Shown here: piece after piece, positions 16,601-23,646 of the stretch
How the letters are laid out: each line of letters begins with the position of its first letter
How positions within the stretch are numbered: position 1 is the first letter of the stretch
Assembly: GCA_044226045.1 (NCBI GenBank)
Contig: JBGAHR010000020.1
Coordinates: 1 to 64,000, forward strand
Length of the DNA stretch: 64,000 nt
Direction of reading: 5' to 3'
Source of the DNA: Endoryza sp044226045
Lineage (GTDB): Bacteria > Bacteroidota > Bacteroidia > Chitinophagales > Chitinophagaceae
The notes under the pieces: model-generated
The model's database searches: none
What the model saw: the letters and a program-made list of their open reading frames with translations, nothing else
Told to the model about the DNA's origin: nothing
Made by a program: the position numbers and the translations under genes

Positions 16601-16642
16601 AAAGGCGTAGTCCATCCGGTTACGCCTTTATTTAATTTTTTA
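16601..16642 (+). terminator. Terminator-like hairpin directly before a start codon
   Basis: AAAGGCGTA at 16601-16609 pairs perfectly with TACGCCTTT at 16621-16629, followed by ATTTAATTTTTTAT. The T-rich tail ends four bases before the ATG at 16647. It may end the YtxH transcript or act as an attenuator for the next gene. Confidence 0.7.
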
Positions 16643-16646
16643 TAGT

Positions 16647-17006
16647 ATGGAAACATCAACAACCACAGGTTTGCCGGAAAAGATTATGGATCTGTTTCAG
16701 ACTTCCAAAGAATATGTCGAAGACAGGCTGGAACTGGAGGTACTGAAAGGAGCTGATCGCATTGCCCGCTTCACCTCTTCGCTCATAACTTTCCTGGTTA
16801 GCCTGGCATTTGCAATAGTATTGGTACTCCTTTTGTGTATAGGAATAGCAATATGGCTCAACCAGCTGATCGGGAGTTCGTTTGCCGGCTACTTTATCGT
16901 TGCCGGCCTGGTATTGCTGGCACTGGTATTGTTATTTACCCTGGGAAGAAATTCGATAAAAAGAGGCGTGGTGGATAATATATTAAATACGATAGACAAT
17001 GACTGA
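16647..17006 (+). CDS. Phage holin family (holin-X like) membrane protein
   Basis: 119 residues. A helical cytoplasmic start (YVEDRLELEVLKGADRIARF) leads into two strong membrane helices (LITFLVSLAFAIVLVLLLCIG and GYFIVAGLVLLALVLLFTLG). This is the pattern of the holin-X/YqjE-like group, which in most bacteria is a chromosomal envelope stress protein and not a phage lysis gene. It overlaps the next gene by eight bases, so the two are coupled, as YqjE- and YqjK-like genes often are. Confidence 0.85.
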   Translation: METSTTTGLPEKIMDLFQTSKEYVEDRLELEVLKGADRIARFTSSLITFLVSLAFAIVLVLLLCIGIAIWLNQLIGSSFAGYFIVAGLVLLALVLLFTLGRNSIKRGVVDNILNTIDND

Positions 17007-17331
17007 CGCATACGAACGGTTGCATGAGCGAATTGCGGCCAAAAAAGCAGCGCTGACCCGGCAGGAAGCAACGATGAGATGGCAGCTGGAGGGTATCAGA
17101 GAACATCTGTCGCCCGGAAGATTGTTGAAATCGGCTGTGAAAGATGTGGTGACCGAGGTGAAAACCTCCCCGGGTGAATTCATCAGTTCCGGACTGAAGA
17201 TGGGAGCCGGTTTCCTTGCAGACCGGCTGTTATTCCGGAAAAGAGGGTTTCTGGTAAGGACAATTGGAATGTTTGCCGTGCGCAGACTTGTTAATAAATT
17301 TACAAGTAGTAAGGATGAGAACGAGGAATAG
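16999..17331 (+). CDS. Hypothetical protein coupled to the holin-X-like gene
   Basis: 110 residues, basic, starting with a charged helix (RLHERIAAKKAALTRQEATM) and with a weakly hydrophobic stretch near FISSGLKMGAGFLADRLLF. I do not recognise the family; its position after a holin-X/YqjE-like gene suggests the role of a YqjK-type or membrane-associated partner. The ATG overlaps the end of the previous gene (ATGACTGA type), so translation is coupled. Confidence 0.7.
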   Translation: MTDAYERLHERIAAKKAALTRQEATMRWQLEGIREHLSPGRLLKSAVKDVVTEVKTSPGEFISSGLKMGAGFLADRLLFRKRGFLVRTIGMFAVRRLVNKFTSSKDENEE

Positions 17332-17368
17332 TACACGCGGTTATTTTTATTACACCAACCCCCTACGG

Positions 17369-17734
17369 ATGAACAGCAAAACCATACTTATTATCGATGA
17401 TGAATCAGAGATTGTGTCGCTGTTGACCAGGGTGTTAATAAAACAAGGTTACCAGGTATGTGCGGCGCATAACCTGAAAGATGGGTTCGACAGCCTGGGC
17501 GAAGTAAAGCCGGATATCCTGTTTCTTGATATGAACCTGCCCGACGGAAATGGCCTTGAGCAACTGTCAAAAATAAAATCGCATTACCCAGATTTGAAAG
17601 TGATCATGATCAGCGCCTTTGATGTGGAAGAACACAGAAAGAAAGCAAAAGCCGACGGAGCCTACAGTTTTCTGAGCAAACCATTCACCCTTTCACAGGT
17701 ATCCGACCTGATTGATGGAATAAAAACGAACTAA
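17369..17734 (+). CDS. Single-domain response regulator
   Basis: 121 residues forming one receiver: DD at 10-11, phosphoacceptor D54 in LFLDMNLPDGNG, serine in VIMISAF and lysine in FLSKPF. The ATG at 17369 starts right at the first strand; the longer frame from 17264 would overlap the preceding gene and add an unrelated segment. No output domain. It directly precedes the sigma-54 activator, which has its own receiver, so it may share a kinase with it or act as a phosphate sink. Confidence 0.88.
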   Translation: MNSKTILIIDDESEIVSLLTRVLIKQGYQVCAAHNLKDGFDSLGEVKPDILFLDMNLPDGNGLEQLSKIKSHYPDLKVIMISAFDVEEHRKKAKADGAYSFLSKPFTLSQVSDLIDGIKTN

Positions 17735-17772
17735 TATCGATATAAACTTTACCTAATCAGAACTACTCATAT

Positions 17773-19221
17773 ATGGCAAAGATTCTTGTAATTGATGACG
17801 ACATTGATATCTGCAATCTGCTCAGCCGTTTCTTAACCAGGAAAGGGCATGAGGTGGAAACATCCATGAGTGGGAAAGCGGGCATCGATAAGATCGCAGC
17901 CCAGTCGTACGACCTGGTGTTTTGCGATTTTAAACTTCGTGACATGGAGGGACGTGATGTGCTCTCCAAGGTTCAGGAGATCGCCCCGGGACTAAAGGTC
18001 ATCATCATCACGGGGTATTCGGACATCAAGACAGCGGTAGACGTTATGAAGCGGGGAGCGTTCGATTATGTGATCAAGCCGCTGATACCGGATGAACTCA
18101 TCAATCTCATCAACAGGGCGCTGGGAGAAGAATCTGCTGCCATGCCGGCTCCTGCTGCAAGAACCGTTGCCACTTCCGGTAAAAAAGCCAGGCTGAACGG
18201 CGAAAAAATGGAATTGGAAGACGGTTATATTACAGGAACCTGCGCGGAGTCAAAGCAGCTATACAAACAGGTTAGCCTGGTATCGCCAACAAACTTCAGT
18301 GTAATTATTTATGGCGAGAGTGGTTCAGGTAAAGAAAACATAGCGCGGACGATTCACTCTTTGAGTAACCGGAAGGATAAACCCTTTATCGCTATTGATT
18401 GTGGCGCCCTCACAAAGGAGCTGGCCGGAAGTGAACTGTGGGGTCATGAGAAAGGAGCTTTCACCGGTGCGGTCAATGCCAAGCCAGGTCAGTTTGAACT
18501 CGCCAATGGCGGAACAATTTTTCTCGATGAAGTGGCCAATCTGTCCTATGATGTGCAGGTAGGATTACTTCGGCTTGTGCAGGAAAGAAAACTCAGAAGA
18601 ATCGGTGCCACTAAAGATATGGAGATAGATGTTCGGATCCTGGTAGCTTCGAATGAGAATTTGTGGGAAGCCGCACAGAAAGGTAAGTTCAGGGAAGATC
18701 TCTATCATCGTTTCAATGAATTCAGCCTGACAGTACCCGCACTTCGCAATCGCGGAGAAGATATTCTGCAGTTCGCCGAACATTTCCTTCAGATGTCCAA
18801 TCATGAATTGAATAAGTCTTTGACCGGCTTTTCAGACGAAGTAAAGGAGTTATTCCTTCGTTATCCCTGGCCGGGTAACCTTCGCGAAATGCGGAATGTA
18901 ATTCGGAGAGCTGCCTTGCTGGCGGGAGATGAACAGGTAACGATGTCTACCCTCCCTCCTGAGATCGTATATCACCAGAAATTTTCTTTTGTCGACTCGG
19001 ACAAACAGGAGAGTCAGCCTGTCACTGAACAGCATGCTGCCTCGGCCAATGGCGTAAACGGCACATTGCCGATGTCTTTGAAAGATGCTGCCGCACTGGC
19101 CGAAGCGGAAGTGTTGAAGAAAACACTGGAGGAAGTTAAGTACAATCGCACCAAAGCAGCCCAAAAACTGGGCATCGACCGAAAGACGCTGTTCAATAAA
19201 ATGAAACAGCATAACCTCTAA
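17773..19221 (+). CDS. Sigma-54 dependent response regulator (NtrC family)
   Basis: 482 residues: receiver at about 1-120 with D52 in FCDFKLRDMEG, a linker, AAA+ domain at about 155-390 with Walker A GESGSGKE, the sigma-54 contact loop GAFTGA intact in HEKGAFTGAV, Walker B GGTIFLDEV, and a Fis-type helix-turn-helix at the end (NRTKAAQKLGIDRKTLFNKM). It binds an enhancer and remodels sigma-54 RNA polymerase. Placed inside the stress island after a lone receiver, with no kinase in the same operon; the kinases at 11337 and 13852 are the closest candidates. Confidence 0.94.
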   Translation: MAKILVIDDDIDICNLLSRFLTRKGHEVETSMSGKAGIDKIAAQSYDLVFCDFKLRDMEGRDVLSKVQEIAPGLKVIIITGYSDIKTAVDVMKRGAFDYVIKPLIPDELINLINRALGEESAAMPAPAARTVATSGKKARLNGEKMELEDGYITGTCAESKQLYKQVSLVSPTNFSVIIYGESGSGKENIARTIHSLSNRKDKPFIAIDCGALTKELAGSELWGHEKGAFTGAVNAKPGQFELANGGTIFLDEVANLSYDVQVGLLRLVQERKLRRIGATKDMEIDVRILVASNENLWEAAQKGKFREDLYHRFNEFSLTVPALRNRGEDILQFAEHFLQMSNHELNKSLTGFSDEVKELFLRYPWPGNLREMRNVIRRAALLAGDEQVTMSTLPPEIVYHQKFSFVDSDKQESQPVTEQHAASANGVNGTLPMSLKDAAALAEAEVLKKTLEEVKYNRTKAAQKLGIDRKTLFNKMKQHNL

Positions 19222-19242
19222 GCATACACTAAAAAATTACTT

Positions 19243-20442
19243 ATGGATCTTCGCTCTGGCTACCCCCTGTGGCTGGTGAGATCCGGCCTGCCTTACAGTT
19301 ATCCGAAACTTGATAGAAAGATTCGTACCGACACTATTGTGTTGGGCGGTGGCATTTCAGGCGCGCTGCTGGCGCATCACCTAACGGAGGCGGGGCTGGA
19401 ATGTGTGGTGATAGATGGTAGAACCATCGGACTGGGCAGTACCTGTGCCAGTACGGCTCTCTTGCAATACCAGGTGGATCTTCCTTTGGCACAACTCATC
19501 CGGAAAGTGGGAAAAGAACGGGCTGTGAAGGCTTATCAGCTATGTGCCGAATCGATCGATCAACTGGAAACGCTTTGTCATCAAATCGGATTTACCGATT
19601 TCGAAAGAAGGAAGACCCTGTATTTCGCATCTTATAAGAAGGATGCCGGAATGATTCGGGAGGAATTCGATCTCCATCGTGCACTCGGATTCAATGTACA
19701 ACTGCTGGAAGCCGCTTCCATTCGCCGTCACTTCGGCTTTGATTCCGAAGCAGCTATTTACAGCGATCACAGCGCACAAACGGACTCTTACCTTCTGACA
19801 CATGCGCTGTTGCAATACAACCTCCCCAGAGGCCTGAGTGTATACGACAGATCGCCTGTCGTCAACATTGTCCATCGCTCCGGAAAAGTGTGGCTCACAA
19901 CCGCCAACGATAGCAGGATAGAAGCCAGGAGAGTCATTTTTGCCACCGGTTACGAATCTGTCAACTATCTGCGCAAGAAAGTAGTACAGCTTCATTCAAC
20001 CTATGCTGTGGCCAGCGAACAAACCCTGCAAAGAAAATTTTGGAAAGATGACTGCCTGATCTGGGAAACAAAAAGGCCCTATCTGTACATAACCACTGTT
20101 CACGGAAACCGGATTATGATTGGCGGACGAGATGAACCGTTTTACAGTCCCGCGAAAAGAGATCGGTTGATCGGAACAAAGACCCGCCAGCTTTCCCGCG
20201 ATTTTGGGAAATTATTTCCTCATGTTGAGTTTATTCCCGAATTCCGCTGGACAGGCACATTTGGGGAAACAAAGGACGGGTTACCCTATATAGGCCCCGA
20301 TCCCGATCACCCAAATCATTTATTTGCATTGGGTTTTGGCGGAAACGGGATCACTTTCAGTCTGATCGCCGCCCGCCTCCTTACCGATTTCATCAAAGGA
20401 AAGAAAAACCAGGCCTCCAATTTGTTTGCATTTAATCGTTGA
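19243..20442 (+). CDS. FAD-dependent oxidoreductase of the DAO family
   Basis: 399 residues. The FAD-binding Rossmann motif is at about 32-60 (VLGGGISGALLAHHLTEAG, then VVIDGR), followed by GSTCASTALLQYQ, which matches the flavin-contact segment of glycine/D-amino-acid oxidase-like proteins. The C-terminus has the second flavin element DGLPYIGPDPDHPNHLFALGFGGNGITFS, with GGNGI closing the site. The substrate is not clear: this subgroup is usually annotated only as an oxidoreductase. It begins 21 bases after the sigma-54 regulator and lies 25 bases ahead of Dps, so co-transcription with stress genes is likely. Confidence 0.88.
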   Translation: MDLRSGYPLWLVRSGLPYSYPKLDRKIRTDTIVLGGGISGALLAHHLTEAGLECVVIDGRTIGLGSTCASTALLQYQVDLPLAQLIRKVGKERAVKAYQLCAESIDQLETLCHQIGFTDFERRKTLYFASYKKDAGMIREEFDLHRALGFNVQLLEAASIRRHFGFDSEAAIYSDHSAQTDSYLLTHALLQYNLPRGLSVYDRSPVVNIVHRSGKVWLTTANDSRIEARRVIFATGYESVNYLRKKVVQLHSTYAVASEQTLQRKFWKDDCLIWETKRPYLYITTVHGNRIMIGGRDEPFYSPAKRDRLIGTKTRQLSRDFGKLFPHVEFIPEFRWTGTFGETKDGLPYIGPDPDHPNHLFALGFGGNGITFSLIAARLLTDFIKGKKNQASNLFAFNR

Positions 20443-20467
20443 CGGACACTAATTAAACTTTATCAAT

Positions 20468-20971
20468 ATGGCTACAAAAACGAACGGCGTAGAAAAGGCC
20501 TCTCTTAGAAATCATCTGGGTCTCGAAAATAAAGCGATGCAGGAATTGAGTGGTAATCTGAATCATCTTTTGTCTGACTACCATATCTTTTACCAGAATG
20601 TAAGGGGATTTCACTGGAATATTTCCGGAAGTGATTTCTTTGATCTTCATGTCAAGTTTGAAGAGCTCTATACGCAGCTTTCCGAAAACATCGATGAACT
20701 CGCGGAAAGAATTATCACGATCGGTTACCGACCGTTGCATGCTTACACCGATTTCCTGGAAAATACAGATCATAAAGAGATCAGGAATGTAAAAGATGGA
20801 AAACAATGCGTGAATCATGTTATTGAAGGATTGGGAATGCTGATTGCAGAACATCGTGAAATGGCGGGAAAGGCAGATGATGCGGAAGATATTGCCACCG
20901 CCGATCTGCTGACCAAATTTATTGGCGACCTGGAGAAGAGACTCTGGATGTTCACCATGTTTAACAAGTAG
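20468..20971 (+). CDS. Dps/ferritin-like DNA protection protein
   Basis: 167 residues in the Dps four-helix fold. The ferroxidase centre residues are visible in FHWNISGSDFFDLHVKFEELY: the histidine of FHW, the D of FFDLH and the E of FEELY. Dps forms a dodecamer that oxidises and stores iron and protects DNA from peroxide. The basic N-terminus (ATKTNGVEKASLRNHL) may bind DNA. It closes the stress operon and is followed by a strong terminator. A second Dps lies at 50532. Confidence 0.93.
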   Translation: MATKTNGVEKASLRNHLGLENKAMQELSGNLNHLLSDYHIFYQNVRGFHWNISGSDFFDLHVKFEELYTQLSENIDELAERIITIGYRPLHAYTDFLENTDHKEIRNVKDGKQCVNHVIEGLGMLIAEHREMAGKADDAEDIATADLLTKFIGDLEKRLWMFTMFNK

Positions 20972-21016
20972 TTTTCTCTTCTATATAAATTAAGGTTGAT
21001 TTTGGTTCGAGGGTAT

Positions 21017-21050
21017 ACCGCGTCAGTTTACTGGCGCGGTTTTTTTTTTT
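21017..21050 (+). terminator. Terminator after dps
   Basis: ACCGCGTCA and TGGCGCGGT pair around GTTTAC and are followed by a ten-base T-run at 21041-21050. Confidence 0.9.
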
Positions 21051-21065
21051 GTTGATACACATACA

Positions 21066-21097
21066 AAAAAAATACCCGCCGCCGAAGCAACGGGTAC
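21066..21097 (-). terminator. Terminator of the minus-strand gene at 21174
   Basis: TACCCG and CGGGTA enclose CCGCCGAAGCAA, and the A-run on the plus side (21064-21072) is a T-run on the minus strand, so this ends transcription coming from the right. Confidence 0.7.
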
Positions 21098-21173
21098 CAG
21101 GCTTACAGGTGATTTGACTCAACCTGTATCCTTCCCCCTAGTTCTGACCCGGAGGTCAATATGCTTTAATGAA

Positions 21174-21752
21174 TTAACGGGGTGAGGAAGAGAAGGTTTC
21201 ACCCAGTTTATGGATAAGTGTAGAGACAGGACCTTCCATTTTATTGCTTACATCATCCATTGTTTCGTCTCCCAGCAGGTGACCCAGCTGTAACTCTTCC
21301 GGCAAATGAGCCAGGATCGTATGTCTCTGTGCTACCATGTATTTCGTGATTTCTTCCGGTTTGATAGCTGATGGATCAAACATTGTCAGCAATTGGCGAT
21401 AGGCTTCCCTGGCTGCTTCATTCAGCACGGCAAAGGAATTCTCAGGAGATTCCCCTGCATAGTCAGCGATCCTGTCAACAACACTTTTAAGGGTATCTCC
21501 GAATGTGAACTCAGCGCATATGGCTGTATGGTGGTTTTCTATGTCATGCCGATGGTTCTTCAGGTGATCGAGGATCCGGGACGCTCCATTTTCAAAAGAG
21601 GCCAAATGATATATGCCAGCCAGCGCCGCAGGAACCGCCGCACCATGAAGTGTTTTTTCCATTTTAGTCTTTTGACCGCGTGAGGGCTCCTCTTTTTTTG
21701 TCAGCGGATGCCCCATCATCTGGTTTACCTGTTCTATAAGATTTGTGGCCAT
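21174..21752 (-). CDS. Hypothetical soluble protein
   Basis: 192 residues, no signal peptide; mixed helical, with a central ALAGIYHLASFENGASRI segment that is mildly hydrophobic and a histidine-rich NHRHDIENHHTAI. The C-terminus (LPEELQLGHLLGDETMDDVSNKM) resembles the short repeats of DUF937-like proteins, but I would not assign it. It is a single minus-strand gene between plus-strand stress genes, with its own terminator. Confidence 0.7.
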   Translation of the reverse strand: MATNLIEQVNQMMGHPLTKKEEPSRGQKTKMEKTLHGAAVPAALAGIYHLASFENGASRILDHLKNHRHDIENHHTAICAEFTFGDTLKSVVDRIADYAGESPENSFAVLNEAAREAYRQLLTMFDPSAIKPEEITKYMVAQRHTILAHLPEELQLGHLLGDETMDDVSNKMEGPVSTLIHKLGETFSSSPR

Positions 21753-21991
21753 ATAGTATCGTTTATAGTATTATTTATGGTACACTACTACTTTTCAATT
21801 TCCAGGCCATACCTGATAATCGTCATTCTGCAAGAAGGATTGTCCAGGATTGGCAACTCAATGAAATATAAACTCCCCGCCTTGTTGCCTTTTTTCCTCA
21901 ATTATAGCGGAGTCGGCCATCTCGACCCTTTTAGAACAGGGGAAGAAAGCTGGCATGTTATTTCTATTGTTATGAGTATAAATCTTCGGTT

Positions 21992-22321
21992 ATGGAAAAA
22001 AAAGAAATGACGACCATCAGCGAGGTGATTAACAGCCTCCGGGAGAAAGGGCAGGATTGTGAATTCAAACTGTCTGACAGCGGCCTGGGATTGATCAATG
22101 CGGCAAATGGTAAGTTATATTCAATAAATGATCTGCGAATTATCAGAACCTATCGGTTTGAAGGCGATAGCAATCCTTCAGACGCTTCGATCCTGTACCT
22201 GATTGAAGCCAATGATGGCCAGATCGGGTACATCATGGATGCCTATGGCGCTTATTCCGGGTATGATGATGAACAGTTCGATAAGATCATTCGGGATATT
22301 CCGGTTGATACAGACCGTTAA
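21992..22321 (+). CDS. Small conserved Bacteroidota protein (often named PRPP synthetase)
   Basis: 109 residues. The segment RTYRFEGDSNPSDASILYLIEA, with YRFEG and NPSDA as anchors, and G-I-DAYGAYSG resembles a small Bacteroidota family whose members are often named phosphoribosylpyrophosphate synthetase. No PRPP loop or ATP site is present and the protein is a third of the length of the real enzyme, so that name should not be carried over. Function unknown. It lies 49 bases before the next small gene. Confidence 0.75.
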   Translation: MEKKEMTTISEVINSLREKGQDCEFKLSDSGLGLINAANGKLYSINDLRIIRTYRFEGDSNPSDASILYLIEANDGQIGYIMDAYGAYSGYDDEQFDKIIRDIPVDTDR

Positions 22322-22370
22322 TGTACTGAAAAAGAAAATTTAACTGGTGTGTATGGAAACGAAAGAGATA

Positions 22371-22565
22371 ATGAAAAAACTCTTTTTGATGCTGTTAGCC
22401 TTGCTGACAGGCTGGTCATCTTTCAGCCAGAACAATACGGAACTGGGGATGGCCCTGCGAACAGAACGGCAGTGGTATGAACAACCTTTTATGTGGGTGG
22501 CTGCCGCCTGCCTTTTTTTGTACCTGATGGTAGTGGCTATCAGAAAGAGTGAAAGAAACAATTAA
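22371..22565 (+). CDS. Small secreted or membrane protein
   Basis: 64 residues: a signal-like N-terminus (KKLFLMLLALLTGWSSFSQ) and a C-terminal membrane helix (FMWVAAACLFLYLMVVAI) with a charged end RKSERNN. I chose the ATG at 22371, preceded by GAAAGAG, because it opens the signal peptide; ATGs at 22347 and 22353 are in frame. The topology suggests a small inner-membrane protein with a short periplasmic loop. Family not recognised. Confidence 0.65.
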   Translation: MKKLFLMLLALLTGWSSFSQNNTELGMALRTERQWYEQPFMWVAAACLFLYLMVVAIRKSERNN

Positions 22566-22592
22566 TTATTGAGATGGAACAGGTGCAGATGA

Positions 22593-22622
22593 AGAACTCC
22601 CGTTTTGGCGGGAGTTTTTTTA
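22593..22622 (+). terminator. Terminator after the small membrane protein
   Basis: ACTCCCG and CGGGAGT pair around TTTTGG and are followed by TTTTTTT. Confidence 0.85.
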
Positions 22623-22625
22623 TCG

Positions 22626-23018
22626 TTAGGATTGACACCTGTAGAATTTTATTTTGCCGGTCTTTTTAAAATACCAGACCACTTGTTGCATTTCTATTCG
22701 GAGCAATGACGATCTTCCTCCTTTTTCCTCCGCCGTCGAAGCAAGAGCCGACTCCTGATCTTCAACAAAAGCCTGGCCGGATATACGGATATAGTTTCCT
22801 TTGTTTCTGTCAATGAATTTTAGCGTAACCGGAAAAGAGGTCGGAGCCTGGCCTCCAAAGCTCTCTTCACTCCAGCACCAGAGCTGACGGTTGTCATCGA
22901 TGGTATGTGTTTCAGCAATCATTACCCGGCTCCAGGGATAGGCGCTTAAGAGGGAATAAGTGGATCGTTCAATAATATTTTTCAGATCCTTATAGCGGTT
23001 TCTTAAAGTTTCTATCAT
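22626..23018 (-). CDS. Hypothetical protein, possible flavin-reductase-like fold
   Basis: 130 residues. It shares a plan with its neighbour at 23029: a helical start, a central strand region with an aromatic residue, a mid-protein segment of the type PVTLKFIDRNKGNYIRISGQAFV, and a basic end. That segment resembles the pyridoxamine-phosphate-oxidase split-barrel family (general stress protein 26 type) but is too weak to be sure. No signal peptide. It follows the 23029 gene by ten bases, so the two form an operon. Confidence 0.6.
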   Translation of the reverse strand: MIETLRNRYKDLKNIIERSTYSLLSAYPWSRVMIAETHTIDDNRQLWCWSEESFGGQAPTSFPVTLKFIDRNKGNYIRISGQAFVEDQESALASTAEEKGGRSSLLRIEMQQVVWYFKKTGKIKFYRCQS

Positions 23019-23028
23019 ACCAGGTTAT

Positions 23029-23511
23029 TTAACTGAATGAATAATGTGGTTGTTTCACCGATGTCGGTCTGAAAATTAATTGCTGTAGAGGTTGGTAGAC
23101 CCGTTGCCACCAGGGTAAAGAAGATTTTTGCGACCATTCATGATAGTCAGCTTCTTCTATCTTCACTTTTACCAATTTCATTTTTTCCAGTACGAGCTCG
23201 TAATGGGCAGGATGTCCGATGAAGTTTTCAATGACGATTTCATTATTCACCACTTCTGCCAGCCCCTGCACCCGAATGAAGAAAGACTTTCCCTTTCTGT
23301 AAAATGAAAGGCTCGCAGGGAATTTCCGTGGCTCTTCCGGGTAACTGAAACCGTCGTCATTTATGAAGAACCAAACGTAGCCCTGCTCATCAACATCCAG
23401 GCACCGGATAATACAGGTCGGGAACCGGGTGAATGGATTACCATCATTGTAGAAGAGCGCGCTTCTGATCTCATTGATGCGAACTTTGATGAATTCCAAT
23501 TCGGGTTGCAT
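23029..23511 (-). CDS. Split-barrel, general-stress-protein-26-like protein
   Basis: 160 residues counted from the ATG at 23511; the longer frame opens with a TTG at 23538. The order GYVWFFINDDG, FPASLSFYRKGKSFFIRVQGLAEVV is the core of the pyridoxamine 5'-phosphate oxidase-like split barrel, whose members bind FMN, F420 or haem. It is a likely partner or duplicate of the protein at 22626. Both lie at the end of the stress island, which fits a stress role. Confidence 0.65.
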   Translation of the reverse strand: MQPELEFIKVRINEIRSALFYNDGNPFTRFPTCIIRCLDVDEQGYVWFFINDDGFSYPEEPRKFPASLSFYRKGKSFFIRVQGLAEVVNNEIVIENFIGHPAHYELVLEKMKLVKVKIEEADYHEWSQKSSLPWWQRVYQPLQQLIFRPTSVKQPHYSFS

Positions 23512-23603
23512 AGGCGGTATTTTAACACACCGTTTCAATTTGTGTACCGTTGAAGCCAGGCTTCATTTCGATGTTAAACACCCGGGCAAACGGCAGGAAT
23601 GGG

Positions 23604-23632
23604 AAAAAAAATTCCCTCCGGAGAGGGAATTT
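23604..23632 (-). terminator. Terminator of the efflux operon
   Basis: AAATTCCCTC at 23609-23618 pairs perfectly with GAGGGAATTT at 23623-23632 around CGGA. The A-run at 23604-23610 is a T-run on the minus strand; TTTTT on the other side also allows plus-strand use. Confidence 0.9.
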
Positions 23633-23646
23633 TTACTCGCTTCTGA

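Noticed and set aside
16647..17006. Prophage lysis gene
   Set aside because: The holin-X name suggests phage, but no phage genes are nearby and the neighbours are chromosomal stress genes.
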